Positions 47,640 to 62,220 of a DNA stretch of 64,000 nt are shown in pieces. The stretch comes from Varroa destructor (lineage: Eukaryota; Arthropoda; Arachnida; Mesostigmata; Varroidae): contig NW_019211456.1 in the NCBI RefSeq assembly GCF_002443255.2, forward strand, positions 31,679,341-31,743,340, in the 5' to 3' direction. The position numbers and the translations under genes are program-made. The stretch's first letter is position 1; every line of letters begins with the position of its first letter. A model generated the notes under the pieces. That model was given only the letters and a program-made list of their open reading frames with translations, had not been told where the DNA came from and searched no databases.

Positions 47640-50600
47640 TGGCATTAATTAATGTAACATATTTAAACAAATCCAATGAATATGAACTGTTTGGTCAAGA
47701 CAAAGCTCAAGATATTCAGTCTCGTAACCGCTACTCATAATATAGGTACTTGACTTCCGGAAAAGGCACGTGCTTTACGTATACGTCGCTGTGTGCTGAC
47801 TTCTCCAACTTCTTTTATATTTGATACGTTGGAGGTACGCCTTTGATCCGAAATCTTCACGTGCCTCGTCTGGCTATACCTGTCGCTCTGATCGGAAAGC
47901 AGAAAACAATTAACCCCATAATGCGGGATATATGGTGTTTCCAATCATGTGAAAAGCAATTATCTACAGGTAACCGATCAACAGATAAACACCGTCTCCG
48001 CTGACGTCGGATTATCTTAGGCGCTTACCTATCTGTGCTTTTCTCATTTTTTGGAAAGTACTACAAAATGTTTTCATCGCACTCGATTTACTTTCAGGTT
48101 GTGCCTGAATATTATCGATTTTCTATTGTTATCCATGAAATTATCGAGATTAGCTAGGACCGGACGTTCTCCACCCCATAGCCGACGTGGGGCTAATAGT
48201 CCAACAGGCCTGTCCGTGTAATTGTAATCAGAAGATGCATATATTTTAGAATAAAAAAAAAAGAAGGAAGGTAGGGATATATTGGTTGTCGGCGACGGTG
48301 TTGTCCTACGAAAAACCTCTTACGTATACTAGTTATGTTTAACTTGCCAACATTTAATAAATCTTTAGCGTCCGGCTAGCAGAAAGCGATGTTTCTATTA
48401 TTTGGCACCTGTTTATAGAAGTATATGGTAAAACGAATTTGTATTGTGTAAAATTTAGGCGTTTATCCGATCTGTGATCAATATAGTAGCAGCCGCCCCG
48501 GAGACCACTTTGAGCGTACGTTCCGAACGCCGTGAATCGCTTGTACTTAGGTTGCAACGGACGAAGTCGGTGAACGCCTCTGTGACTGGTGACGTTGACT
48601 AGTTCTAATGGCGGATTATTAAAACGCAAATTTCTACGCGTTTTTACTCTGTATTTGATTTCTTTACAGAAGTGCGAGCGGCTGCAGGAGCCGCAGTGAA
48701 TCGCATTAGCGGCTCAGGATCGTGAAATCGGTCCACCGTCAAGTCGTCAGCGTGAAGAACCAATGGTGTAGCGGCAAGACATCAATATTAGATAATTATT
48801 ATATGGAATAAAATCTATTTGCAATACGGCACCGTTCTTATGAAATGTATGCAACAAAAAACTCATAGTTTCATCGCTGCTGCCATTGATGGTGGTGATT
48901 ATAGTTCACAGAATGATTACACTGGACGGTCTAAACATCAAGAGATATTGCCGAATACGAAATTTCACTACATGAGAGTGTATGTGTATACATAACAGGA
49001 CAAAAAACACAGAAGAAGCTATAAAAAGTGGTGTAAAACACAGGCAAACGTAACAAATAACAGGAAATAATCAGATGATCAGATGACAGTAGCAATCAGC
49101 GCAGCGATAACTTGGAAGTTAACATTATAAATCAACTGACGCTATCGCACTGAGCCAGAATGATCAGAATGGAAGCTGCACTGTCGATTCGATAGCCATT
49201 TACTTGGCCCGATGGAGTAGTTTACTCCATGATGACCTTGTTTTTAATTCTTATCACTACTCAAATACCGCTTTGACGAACGCTTTTTGCGAGGGGTTGT
49301 ACACACCGGGGGTGAGTATCCTGTAGCCTAGATTATGACGCTACCCGTTTGTGGAATATGCTGATACTGTTCATACAAGTTTCGACCTTTAGTTTTCTTG
49401 CGAACTCCTTTCACTGATGGCTTCCCTACACTTACCAGATAATAGAAATCTGGAATTATGTTCTCGGAAGATTGGGAATCTGTTTTGTTCTCGTACAAAA
49501 CAAGCCCAATGCTTCAGTAAGTATGTTTACGTAACATGTATCTACACAAAGATCGTTCTCCTTTATGATAAACAACTATGTATGGGTGAGTTTGTCGGTG
49601 TAGTTTACTCCGTGTTACTAAAGGCACTTACAAGAGAGTAGGAGCGCCAGCATACCCAGCTGAACGAATAGCGACAATCGCTTGCTGTAATTCATTTGTT
49701 TTTGGCGTTCTTTTTTAGTTATCAATTTTTTTCTTTTTTTGTAATCATCACGAGAACGTTTTTTCTTTCATTTCTGCCTTCAATGGGTGACCAATGGTTG
49801 TCTCAGTTGGCACGGGTCGAAACAGGAAGAGCATATACACAACAGCACGACCGCTTAAAGGGAGGGTGACCGACCGACCCTTGCTCTTTCTATCTTTCGG
49901 ACTAAACTTCACGAATTGTTCCGGTCAAAGGGGCAGAAGGCATTTTGCCGTTGACTTAGGTTTCCGCTGGCTATGGGTTCTATGACAGGGAGTAACACCA
50001 GCTGTGGCGACAAAGCCCAACAGGGAAAATCAAGCTGCGGTTTATAGTATAGCAATTGCTAGTTCCTGCTATTAGCTGTTTTGGTCAATTGATGCCCCTA
50101 GCTCCCCAACCACAATCTACTTTAGCGACAAAAGAGGCAGTCGTCCGCTACAGTCAGCGACACAGCTATTCCAGGTATACATATATATATATATATACAC
50201 ACGCGCATTTCTGACCGCGCATTATTTAGATGTGAGCTCGCTTGAGTGTTTCTGCACGTGCTTTCGCGCATTTACACACCGCTATGTTGGCGGTCCGCCT
50301 GAGAAACGTGTCGGCCAATTTATGGGAGTGCTACGTCGCATTGGTAGGCGACCGAAGGGACGTGTCAAAGCACATTTGCAAACACCATCACTACCGTCCG
50401 CCGTGAGCCTACGGCCCCCGTTGTATCGTCGCAGCTCGAGCTGATCCGGCCAAAAAAAAGATATGTCCACGGCAACTGTGTATATCAGCGGCGGCTTAGT
50501 GATGGGCAGTTAATGTTGACACCGCGCGAAAGCTGATAATAGCCGAGGAGAGTCCGACGGCACTGACGGTTCCGGCTGATGACGAATGCAAACGTATCGT

Positions 50601-51950
50601 ATTCGATGCTGCGGGTGGTCAGTCACAGCAACGATCAGGCAGAGAGTAGATAGATATATGGATGATAGCAAACTAGAGGAATGGGAACTCGCAAAAGCGG
50701 CATAGTCGTCACAACGTCGGAAAGGCATGACGCTGGCAGCGTAGCAACTGTTGCTGTTGCGATGGTAACTCAACCAGTAAAAAGCACGAAAGAAACATAA
50801 TCCTACCAGACCTAGCATCCGTAATGGGACCGCAGTGTGAATTCTCGGCATGGTACGGTGACAGTCGACTTTTGATATCGTAGTTGGTGACAGGAAGTAC
50901 GTCCGAGGACTGAACAGTGACGTGAATAAGATAGCTGAAGACTTTAGCAGGGAAAGCAATGACAGGATAGGGCAGAGTTAGAAGAAAGATTGTGTTGATC
51001 ATGTCTGCTGTTTACGATGTAATACGATGGCCAATCAATGATTAACTGTGTCTCGCGTATTTTACATGTTTCGAGTTCCTTACCGGTTAGCGTTCTACTA
51101 ATACTGAAAACGAATCATAGCTTCTTATAGGAAATACAGCAGATAACGGACTGCATATAGGAGAGTATAGCTGATAGACGGGTGAAATGGGCGACGCTAA
51201 AACACTTGCTAGGATACCAATCTTTCGTCTATTTGTTACTATATTTGAATGTTGTTTATTCATTTTATCAGGTGCTGGCGCCGTTGCTGCGACCAGATAA
51301 GGAGGCGCTTATTCGAACCATGTGTTAGCGCGTCACTCGCGCCAGACGCCAATGGCGTCATAGGGCTATTTCTCCAACCGCCATGATTATGACGATCGTA
51401 ATAGGGATCTCGACCGGTACGCTGCTAGCAGAGACAGCAATAGTTATTTGTTGTCACAAGATATACAAGAATACGAAATCACGCTGCTTCTGATGAATAG
51501 AACCGCTGGCTCTGAGGTAAGCAGGTCGGTCGGCTGGCTGGTTGATTGACTGCCTTTAAAGTTAATGATTATCTAGTAGTATTAGTAATGATAGTATACA
51601 TGCAAACGTTTGCTTGCCAAGGTTCCGTTATCGTTATAATTACTAGCAATATTAGTTAGACCACTACAGCTAGCCACAAACCAAATGCAGATAGAGGGGG
51701 TTATCTATTCTGTAGCTGTGATCTGATGCGGTAGTATGGCGTGCATCGTTCATCCCAAACACGGTGTATCCAATAGATATACTGGGACGGTATAACGGGT
51801 TAGTACCCAGCGTCGTGGATAACAAAGCAACCAACGGGTCGAATGGTTGATCCCTCGAAGTGGCATTATTATGATGCAAGTGGCGCCACGAAGCCATGTT
51901 GTGACGCTGATGCGAGACTCATAACACAGCTGTAACACGACTAATATCAG
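47640..51950. other. Mostly non-coding stretch
   Basis: Open frames on both strands at 50232-50959 and 51670-51938 have no matching splice sites. A strong donor (TCTGAG|GTAAGC, 51516/51517) closes a charged frame at about 51353-51516, but no in-phase partner was found. Confidence 0.35.
50176..50197. repeat. (AT)n microsatellite
   Basis: A short AT run followed by CACACGCGC. Confidence 0.9.
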
Positions 51951-52138
51951 AACAGAGCAATCCGGCTACACTAGAAGCAGCTGATGAGCCCAGTTTTGCA
52001 GAACCCAGCGAATTGCCGTCACAGGAATCAGATGGAACAGAACTGGATATGTCAACTGTAACGCAGCTAACAACTGTCTCTACGGGAAATAGTCAAGAGT
52101 CACCACCCGGCAAATGCAGCTCGTGTACGGATAAATAG
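51951..52138 (+). CDS. Candidate terminal exon, Ser/Thr/Glu-rich
   Basis: After an ATATCAG acceptor this 188-base stretch begins with a two-base split codon and runs 61 codons to TAG (52136-52138); the other two frames close at the usual rate. The peptide is acidic and Ser/Thr-rich (EAADEPSFAEPSELPSQESD), then has MSTVTQLTTVSTGNSQESPP and ends in KCSSCTDK. Codon choice looks genuinely coding, and an AATAAA follows 82 bases after the stop. No upstream exon with the needed phase-1 donor was convincingly found. Confidence 0.38.
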
Positions 52139-52220
52139 AGGCGATAGGAAGCAGTGGGGACTATGAGGTACGATTCAATTCGACAACCTTCTAACGATGC
52201 TACGCTGACAAAAAAACCCA

Positions 52221-52226
52221 AATAAA
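52221..52226 (+). terminator. AATAAA polyadenylation signal candidate
   Basis: Lies 82 bases after the stop codon of the candidate terminal exon at 51951-52138, a normal distance for a short 3' untranslated region. Confidence 0.35.
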
Positions 52227-52229
52227 CTG

Positions 52230-55200
52230 AACCATGCTGGTGATAATATTCTTCATTATTTGCTTCCTGTTTTCCTGCCGCTTCTATTAAGTAGGTTGCT
52301 GCCACTGATACAGAAGTAACCTTTTCCCTAATATGCACACACTTCGTATGGTCTATCTGTCAACGTAAATAGATAAAAACAAGATATCGGCAACACAGTC
52401 GCAGTTTGGGCAGAAACCTCTTTACGTACGCAGTCATTATCTAAAAACACACTCTGATATACACGTGTGTATTTGCTTTTCTATCTGCACATCTGTATGC
52501 ACAATTGCTGTCACTATGTAATTTCCATATATACTACGTTTTAACTGACTAGCGGGTGTCAGCTATTTCTCTAGGACCAGCGCGGTACTGGCCATTGCAG
52601 TCGCATCTAACAGATGCGTAGTGAGCGACATCTGCAGGCGGATATGCAACATTAGGCCCAGCTGAAACCGGGATGGATCTGCCGCACGGCGTCGGAACGG
52701 GCCGACAACCCAAACGGCATTGGACACCACTTACTGAATGACTTGGCCACCGCAGCAGCAACGACAACGCGTCACGTGGCAAGGAAACGCCGACCAGCGG
52801 ATATGCCTATGAACGGAGAACGCCGTTGATCGAGAATCCGGCAAAAACCATCGAAAATAGATCACAAGTGACTGCGAGAAAAGAAGGGAAATTGATTCTG
52901 CGATACATATTTCAGACCGGTTTCACTTCACTTCACGCCCACTAATGCGCCTATCATTCGCGTACATAATATTGACTAGCATCGAGGCTCAGTCCCACTA
53001 ATAATATTCATAATTTTCGGTAGTGATGTCACATATCTACCTCAGAATACTTATGCTAATGAAAAATACGTACATTAGGTAAAATTAACCGAAATAATAA
53101 AGCACGGTAAATCGTACGCAGTCCTGTGACGACGATTGTGACTACTAAATAACAAACAAGACCTGAGCAGAGCTAAGCAAAAAACACTTACTTTTCATAC
53201 ATTCTATTTACGTGCATCACACTGTAGCCACACTCAGCATCGTAACTTTTGCTTGTCACACCAACGAAAAGGCTTGGTCCTAATTTTCGATAATGCCAAA
53301 CGACTATCCTACTGGAAAGATAAGTAAGTTAACTAAAATTTGACTTTATGCCAGCTTTGTCTCTCACCTATCCAAGCAGAGCAATCGACTACGAGCAGCC
53401 TTTCGTCATTCGAATTTTGATTATTTCCTTAACCGTAATACTGTCAATTTAAATAGCGTTGTGACTCGACCTTCTTTTTCTCCTGCTGTTTTCCTAAATA
53501 TGATTGCGTGTACCTTGTGCTATGAGCTGTGAATCTTAATCTGCATCGGGACAGCTATCATTTCGTCGGTTCCGTTGTACACTTGTCTGTACACCTTCTA
53601 CGTAACCTTTGTTTAGCCGCGTACTATAGCGGTACGATGCGATTTTTTTTCGCCACTCTTTTCCTGCTCCCCTTCAGTTCAGTTACTCGGCAGGCAGGCA
53701 GACAGACAAGGATTTGAGCAACGCAGAACGAAGTATTCGTATCATATGATGACTACACCCAAACAAGATCGGATCCGCCCACATTTGAGGCCCATCGTTT
53801 CACTGCGTTTGACTACGACAGTAACAACAACAGCGTGCTATTACTTCACATGTTGTATCCCCTCTAGGTGTTTACGCATGTGTGTGCACTTCGTCTTGTC
53901 GGTCCCTAAGCAAACAATATCTCCTCGCCTCTGTTTGCCCTTCAGCGGATTGAGCTTGTCCCGGTTTGTTGCAATGACGCTGCGTCGACAGCAGAGCTTC
54001 GTCTACAGACAATAGTAGCGGCATCCAGCATTTTTTTCGTTCTGTTTTTGAATACTGAAGATCTCAGCAACGCACCGCCGTACGGCATCACGGAGCCGCC
54101 ACGGGGCACCTCGCTGTGGTTTCATTTCAGTTTGCCGTTATCGTCCTTGTTCTTCTAAGCTTTTCAGTCTACACGGATGGCGGCACCAGCACCTTCGCCA
54201 CTCCTCCACGTTATGCACATACGATGTATCTCTTGTCTGAGAGTGCCCCTCTAATGTCTACTACGTAGCTGTTTTTCTGCTAGCCACACGGAACGCCTAA
54301 GCGCTTTTTTTTCGTTATAAAATAGTGCAGGAGGATATCAAAAGACTTTCGTTTTCCTGCTCTATGAAGTGGCCTATACTGTAGGGAAGTGTAAAAACGG
54401 ATCGCACCGCAACACGGACCGTGATAGCCTAGCTGCTACATTTTCATGGACCGACTCCTCGACACAGGCTCGTGATCTCATCCGCTTCAATGATTTCCTT
54501 AAGTCGTACAGATAGACAGCATACAATGAAAGGCGAGTCAGATGAAGCAAAAAGCTTCTATTACGAAAAGGGCAGAAGAGGAGCAGAAAAAGGGCGTGAG
54601 AGGGGATAGGAGAAAAGTGGGCATCAATCGCCCATTGATCTGGAGGTACTTACGCAGGCAGTCCTTACGAATGTGATGCTTCGGTCAAATAGCCAAGGAC
54701 CGAAAGACAAGCCCAATGACATGCAGCGGACGGTGCGGGCAATGGAGATAGTTGAATGTAGATTACAGGCAGAAATCGAGTTATGTCGCCCAGCGGAATC
54801 TTCGAGGCGAACACAAGTGGAACTGAAGACAAGCTGTTGATTCTGGCACTAACGCGTACATCGCACGGCAAGCGTCAAATCGACCAGATATGAGTTGGAC
54901 GTATCTAGCTTGAAACGATGGCGGTCAGCATCGTCGACGTAAGAATGGAATACGCAAGATACTTATAACGGTTCACCCAGCTGTCTAGATAGAGAATCTT
55001 TTAATGCTATTACGTTAAGATAAGACGATCTATTTTTGCGGTATTAAATTTGATGATATGAGGGCTGGCCATTACATCGTGTGCACTTTATTCAGCATTT
55101 GTATTGATTTAGGCTATTAAAGTTGTCCCTTGTGCAGGGCTTTGCCAATACACATTGCATTTGATCCGTACTTAATATAAATGTACAGAGCAGTCTGCGT

Positions 55201-56410
55201 AATATTCAACGAGTTTGCTTACTACAGAAAAGTACGCTTCAAACAAAAAAAAACCCTTACTATCGCCAAATCCACGGACGGTTCCTAATTTTCTTGCTGC
55301 AACCACCTTTAATGGCGAAAACATCATATTTAGATTCGTCATCCGTACGCTATTGATTACCGTTCCATCATAGCTACGGTCGGCGGCATGATCACGTTCG
55401 GTAAATAGATGGCTTTCGTCCTCTTATCCACTACTTAATACACTAACGAGCTAATTTGGAATGGAAAATTGGAAATGGCCTGCCCGCGCTTTCGTTCACC
55501 GTTGTACTTTTCTGTATCGACGCTTTTGAAGTGTAAACGTGTCGCCGCCGCCATCACCGGCTCCTGCTCCAGTTGATATGCCAAATGTGCCCGTTTTCGC
55601 ATTTTGCTAATAAACTGGTACTACTATCGCCATCGTCTACGTCAAAGTCGTTTCTGCATGGAGCGCCATCGGCGAACGCTCAGCATCCACAGAAGCATCG
55701 ATCCAACAAGCACAGCTGATCGGTCCACGGTCAAAGGCGCTGCTTCAGTACGGCAGGACGGCTGCTAGTGACGGCTGATGCCACAACGGCTGCCGTTGTC
55801 GACTGATGGGCCCTGCTAGCTATCTCGTTCCTGCTCTCAACTCCTCCAGATTTTACCGGTCAGTATTACGTTGTGGACGCAATCAATCAACGGTTGTTAT
55901 TGTTGGTGCTGTGTCGCTTAGCAACAGCAGCAATAACAGTAACAAAAGCGGTATAGACAGTTGCAATAAGGCACAGGAGTGGCAGGAGCATGGACATGCA
56001 GCATGATCGTGAACATCACCACATTGTATGACTAGCAAGTTGTAGACATATCTGGCGTAAATTTATAGAACAGAGGTGGCTACGCGTATCCTTTCCATGT
56101 TTGGAAACGAAGACGCGATTCAGGATACGATCTCCCACTACGGAGCATTAAATACGATGTGTTAAGATTAGGCGCATCGCAGGAACTGAGCGGCGGGCAA
56201 GAAAGTGGTAGAATTTATGGTAAAACAGACAAAGTTATGGGTTATTGATTCTCCTCGGCGGTATGATGCGGACGAGAAAGGACCTAAAATGTAAGAGCGT
56301 ACGACGAGTTGGAAGGTTCTACCTTGAGGTGGAAGCGGCAACGACGGTACTTTACCAACTCATCCTCTTTCTAGGTTTCACAGAAACACGATTAATTTTT
56401 TTAACTGTGC
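52230..56410. other. Mostly non-coding stretch
   Basis: The block at 52560-52830 is open on both strands, and a CpG-rich block at 55480-56010 has a Pro-rich start (VSPPPSPAPAPV) soon broken by two stops. Neither is supported as a gene. Confidence 0.35.
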
Positions 56411-56412
56411 AG

Positions 56413-56485
56413 GAGATCGCCCAGACGATCACCAATCAGTGGATTGTCGTTTCTTGGCCTATCAGACTTTCAACAAAATCAAAAA
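56413..56485 (+). CDS. Candidate 73-base internal exon
   Basis: A T-rich acceptor (TTTTTTTAACTGTGCAG) and a strong donor (AAAAA|GTAAGTG) bracket 73 bases. All three frames are open, so the reading frame is undecided; two give sensible peptides (DRPDDHQSVDCRFLAYQTF and SPRRSPISGLSFLGLSDF). The splice sites are among the best in the window but no phase-matched partner exon was found. Confidence 0.28.
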
Positions 56486-57678
56486 GTAAGTGCCCCTAGA
56501 GCTTGATAGTGGTCCCACAATTGAATTCCATGACGGATAATTTGGGAAAACGTGCCCAAGTGCGCTAAACAATCTGAAAACAGATTGCCTATACCTTTTA
56601 AATAACGAAAAAAGTACAGAAGCGGCTGGTGAAGATACACACATTTATATAAGTACGTCCCAAGTACATATACACGAATACACCAAGCGAGTATTACTGA
56701 TAGCTGGCTAGCACTCGTAATAGCAGAAATGATAAAACCTATAAACGTTATATGACGACGGTTTGTATCGGCAGAGATGAACGGGTCCTTTTGTTAACAG
56801 AATGGCTAACTCCAGCGTCCAACTTAAGCTCTCGTTACCCAGCCGCCTATTTGAGCCTTCATCGACACATGTCTGATTGCCTCCTTACTTGGCGCTAAGG
56901 CCGGGACCACAACGATTTGGTACCCAGAATTCAACTCTCTACGGTCAGCAGCAATTGCTGTAACAATTCAAACACGTGAACGTATGCTAAATACACAGAC
57001 TAGACGCTGCACACCTGTGTACGTACATTGCAGCCAATCACAACACTTGCTGCTACGGCACTTGTCTGCTAATTCATCTCCGCCCACATCTGCCCAGACT
57101 CGGACTAGATATAATACGACTATAATAGCACTATGACCTTGTAGCCTGTCGACAGACAGCTGACGGCGTTCCTGCTTTCGGCCGCCAAAAACTAAGACAA
57201 CAAAAGCGACAACAACTGTTTGTCCGCCAATATCAACGGGTGCGAGGCAGCTTACGTTGACGCCGGCAAAGAGAGAATCAACGATTGACGTGTCCATTTC
57301 AGCGTCGGCTCCAGGATTGGCATAAGCGCCGGCAAGGGTATGGATACCAGTCGACTTTTGATGATAAAAATGAACGGACGGGGTAAAATATACAAAATTG
57401 GAACGCGGTTGGATGGAGAAACACGCTCATCGTTACGCTAGTACACCTGCAACGACGCTGCAAACGGCGTGCGTTTCTATGTGGAGGGAAATGGAAATTT
57501 GTAAAAATAATAATAACAGTTATAATAGTAATAGTGATTGCGATGGCAGTAACAAAAGCGAAGCACAAATTAGTAGTTCAATAGGAGAAAAAGTCTAATG
57601 TCCGCGTTATCTAGTACTACTAGAGAATGACAACAAAACACAATATAATAGAGAAGTAGACCCAGCAGCTGTATACGT

Positions 57679-57692
57679 ATATATATATATAT
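57679..57692. repeat. (AT)7 microsatellite
   Basis: A short AT run. Confidence 0.85.
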
Positions 57693-58650
57693 TTATAGAC
57701 GGTCAAATGATCGTTCGTCGGGTTTTCAGGGCCTTGTCTATAGCGGCCGGATAAGCGAAGATAAAATGCTTGAAAAAAAATGTTTTTAAACATCGCCTTC
57801 AATCTAAGCTGGGCTCGGCATAAACCTGAAATACGGTAACAGCGGCAACAACACAAAGAGTCAGCAAGAGAAATTGCGAAATATAGCTGGATAAACGGTT
57901 TGATAATGTCTAACAGATCGCAAATAACGCTCTTGAAGTAGGACATCCAATTAGTTCACACGCAACCAAAATCCTCCATACTATTATTAATCAACATATT
58001 ATTACGGCGTTTGTGGCGAGCTTGTACACACGCACAGACCTCTGCGGTTTATCTTTGTCTAGGCGAAATCACATGGCGTTATCTATTGGATCAGATTTAC
58101 GTTTACCAATCCACAATAACTCTGTTCACTTCCAGTTCTCTACCGATTTCTTCCGCTTTCCTCTCGGCTGGCATTCGGTGTTACATTTGATACGGGATAG
58201 AAAAATATCGCATTTTCATAGATCATACTACATTGATTTTTGTTATCCATCTATTACTATTAACATTGACTGCTATAATAACGACTTCATTATATTTTGC
58301 GACGACAATTAGCGTCCTTGCCACTGGGCCTAGCGCGTGCTGTTGAATAGCATTAAAGTGTGAGAGATGACGCCAGGTCGACTAGTCGTGGAAATGTTCA
58401 GGAACTGGTTCTCTCAACAGGAATTGACTAGTATCGAGGTCGCGAAAGATGACCAGGTCCAAGGACAAGACGTCTCGAGAGCACCGTATTTTTTTGACGA
58501 AAATAAGGCGTCTCGAAAAGGTCGAAACCGGCGATCGTAACGCGATGCCAATACCATTTGTGGACATGTTGCTGGCTAACGGCTCCTAGTCGCCGCGCTT
58601 GGCAACCAAAGCTTTTTCAGGGGCTATTTCACGATGAAGCGGGTAGCCAT

Positions 58651-58676
58651 GTGTGTGTGTGTGTGTGTGTGTGTGT
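58651..58676. repeat. (GT)13 microsatellite
   Basis: Thirteen perfect GT units, the only long GT run in the window. Confidence 0.95.
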
Positions 58677-60607
58677 TGCTAGCTGAACGCGAAAAACTGA
58701 AGAGACGAAACAGGATGAAAAATTAACTTGGTATAACGGCTCGGACTAAAACGTCCGCCCATATTCGGTGAACGCCGTCACGTACCGTCGATATAGGAGA
58801 AGCATAACGGTGACGAAACTGGACGCCGGGTCGATAGGGGAGTCCGGCCAGCGAATGAGAAAAAGTGACGCGGCAAACACGTGAACATGCGCGTCCGAAA
58901 GACAGATCCGGCGAGAAAAGGTCGGCTGGAATTGAAAATGCGGCTCCCGAGAGCCACAACTGCATAACCGCACTGTCAGGAGAGGAATCTTGTAGTGGAC
59001 AGCGCTAAAATCACCAACGAGAAAAACGATTGTTGACAATGATTCATGTGAAGAATTCGTTCAAACCCATGGGGTAATATCTCGAGCAGCAGTGATCAAC
59101 ACCGGGGGTGTCGATTAGCGAAGAGGTTTTGGGCTGAGAGAAGAGCCAGCAGACCGACTAGACCACTAGCAGTCGATAAGAACGCCGCTCAGTAGCAGCA
59201 AGACAGGCTGAGGTGCACCGCGAACTGCGACAATCCAAAGCGTCACCAGTAAAAGGAATTATCGAAAAGTAAAATTGTTCCAAAAATCATATAAGAATGA
59301 CAACCGCAAAAACGACCCGTTACCAATACTGCCAATGTTAATAACAAAAAACGAAGTAATTTGCAAACATGGTATCAAACAACTGCTGATTGCGATTCAT
59401 CTTCAGAGCGCAGGGGTTAACGGCAATCGTATTTCTTCAGATGGCACAATATAAGGCAACGTAAATATGACGGAAACGCTGTGACTATAATAATAACAAC
59501 AGTATAGTGCATGTACATACATATTGTCAATCGCGTCTTCCATCACCATCCCTAGAAATATATGCGTTTCTAGCCATATGTCTGATACCCGCGACATGGA
59601 CGCGACCGTATCGATCCAAAAACTATAGTCAGGTTTGGATTGACCTGAACTGAAATCTCCATCAGCGCCACCGAAGCTGTACAATTCGCACTTTTTTATT
59701 TATAAAAACAGCGGCTAACTCATAGCACTTTTTCCAAACGGTCTTAATTTTCTGTGGATTGGCCATTTGTAAAATTTTTATCTTCCGTTCCCTCTCCCGT
59801 TTTTTGTTCTTTACTCTTGTATTTTATTCGCTGACGCCACTTGGTTGGCGTTTCAATATTCGTCGAAAATTACACAGAAGCAATTGACGACAAACGCTAG
59901 TGGCAAACCTTATTAAAAGCAAAGCCCCCGGCTGCAGCAATAGCTCGGCCGTCGCCAAAGCGACCGTGGTCCACACTTCTATGGGGTGGAAACGCTCAAA
60001 GAAGAAGACGTCAGTGGTGGCAAATCAACGCTGGCCCAGCGAACCGATGGACGGAGCTACGATGGCAGCGCGAGTCCTATTAGTACAGAACAGGCGAACT
60101 AGCGAGTGAAGAAACGGGGGCTTGTAGTTCGCGCTGAAAGATAGCGTCACACAACAAGTATATGGCCATCGGTGAAATGGAATGGAAACAAAATCGGACC
60201 AATTTGATATTATTGGCAAGCCGCGCTATTGCAGACGGAGTCATAAACTTTCCATAGCGGAGTCTACTTAGTGACACGTCCGTTCAACTGGACCACTAAT
60301 CCCGTCAACCTAGAAGTTACGGTCACGTTAGCCCCCGCGTGACCGAACATTCTACTAGCTCTGCACTGAGCCTGCTGAATGCGTTTTTGTTTGGTGTCGC
60401 CAGGCATGCGTACACAGTTGGCCAAAGGGCCGACTCTTAGGCCGGAGTCCGGAAAAATAACCATAATGAGTTTAACGGAACGTATGGTGTGTCGCTATGA
60501 TATCAATAAACGCGCTGTCTTTCTCACTTGCCCTGGTATTTCTTTGCTCACTTGCGATTCGCCCACGCTGGTCTACTTTGCGAGCATTCCAGTGCAGCTG
60601 GAAGGAT

Positions 60608-60625
60608 TATATATATATATATATA
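60608..60625. repeat. (AT)9 microsatellite
   Basis: A short AT run. Confidence 0.9.
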
Positions 60626-62168
60626 CATATTGTCTGTATTAGGACATCTCTCGATAAAATAAGATGGTGTTGTAGAGGACGACAGTTGCAAATGGCTTAT
60701 TCAGTAAAGCCAGCCGGGCAGATAAGCTGACAGACAAATACGGATGCAAACAGTTTTCACGGATGAGATTGTCGAGTACTACGCGTCGGTTTACTGTGTT
60801 ACTTGCGACGGGGCTGGTCACGAGTAGCGTAAGGATCACAGAATTAATCTGCGCCATTCAAACGGATTTTTACTGGCCTTAAATTCAAAACCGAATTCGA
60901 AAACAAGTGTTGTCTACCCGTTTGATGTGCTTGCCATAGACGCCTTGCTACCGTGACAATAGTGATTACAGTTTTGCCGTGAGCTCCCAGCTATCATTTC
61001 TACAAGTTTTACTATCAAATAGATTATCAACCACTCTATCCGGATTTATGTAGTATTCTCCCTCTAATAGCAGGACAAAATCGAATTAGCAACGAGTCTT
61101 TGTTGGATGCAGGCCTAATAGGAGGCTTTCGTGAGTGGCCACTCTTGATTTGTTGTGACCCATTGTGACTTTTTCAATTCTTGCCTTATTGATCTTTATT
61201 GCTTATTATCTAAATTGCTACTTACAAATTGTTCGTGTCGATCAGTGAACCCGTACATTGCAGCCGGTAGCGACACCGGCAACGGGGACGACAACACCAA
61301 CGACTTATCGTATCTTAGCGACTTCCAGCCAGCGCATACAGATGGAGGAAGTATTTATCTACCTTGCTATTTAGTTACTTTACTTTGCCATGTAACGGCG
61401 TTCGATTCACTTTTAAACAGCAGCAGAGAAAGTATAATAGCAAGCAGCCAAAAAATGTCATTTTTCTTAATGTGTTTTTTTCTCGTCTAGGGGGTCTAGC
61501 TAGAACGTCGCGTTTGTGATACCCGACTGATATGACTGGAACTTCAGTTTGGCACCCAGCGAATTCCCGATCAGCTCATGCCTACCACTTGAGATTCAAA
61601 ACAAATACAACTGCTGATCACTAGAAGCATCAATAATGTTTTATATATAACAGTACTGCAGTCATCGGTTCCAATTTCTATTGGCGGATATTATATGAGG
61701 GGGACTTGAACCCCGTTGACTGCGGTGCCGGGTAGTAATCTACCAAAATCGTACACATCTCAAGTCTAGTGTATTAAGCCTTGTCAATGGAACTTTATCG
61801 AGACCGTTTCATGAGTAGAAAGATCAGACAGGAGCTACCTATCTGAATATGCGGTTGCTGTCAGTCCACCTGTCAGCAGCCTGATACGAAGATCATGCCA
61901 TATTTGCCTGTGTCCGCACTAGAAAAAGGAGACAGGGAATAGAAAAGTGGAACTAGTCGCTGCTTACCTATTTCAGTAAGTGTTGATAATCCGGACGCAT
62001 CATCGACTGTGTCGGATTTGTAATATTTTTCTATGATGGTTCAATTTAAATGCACTTCTAGTTTTTCATGCCCAAGTGACGTCCATCCACGGCATAATGC
62101 ATGTCACATATATAGATATTAAATACCAATGTCTTTTTACTTTGGAGCAATGGTGTAAACGATCGTAA

Positions 62169-62192
62169 GCCGCCGCCGCCGCCGCCGCCGCC
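62169..62192. repeat. (GCC)8 microsatellite
   Basis: Eight GCC units followed by ATG. Such runs are common in 5' untranslated regions, but no gene is visible here. Confidence 0.92.
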
Positions 62193-62220
62193 ATGCTCAC
62201 TCATTAGTTTCGAAAAAAGA

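Noticed and set aside
50510..50959. 149-codon minus-strand frame
   Set aside because: Within chance length for this composition, with no splice or domain evidence.
51272..51516. Possible exon between a strong acceptor (TTTTATCAG) and a strong donor (GAG|GTAAGC)
   Set aside because: All three frames contain a stop inside the 245 bases.
61690..61750. tRNA-like motif on the minus strand (GGGGTTCAAGTCCCC and a GGTAG/CTACC hairpin)
   Set aside because: The arms are wrongly spaced and no acceptor stem or anticodon arm can be formed.
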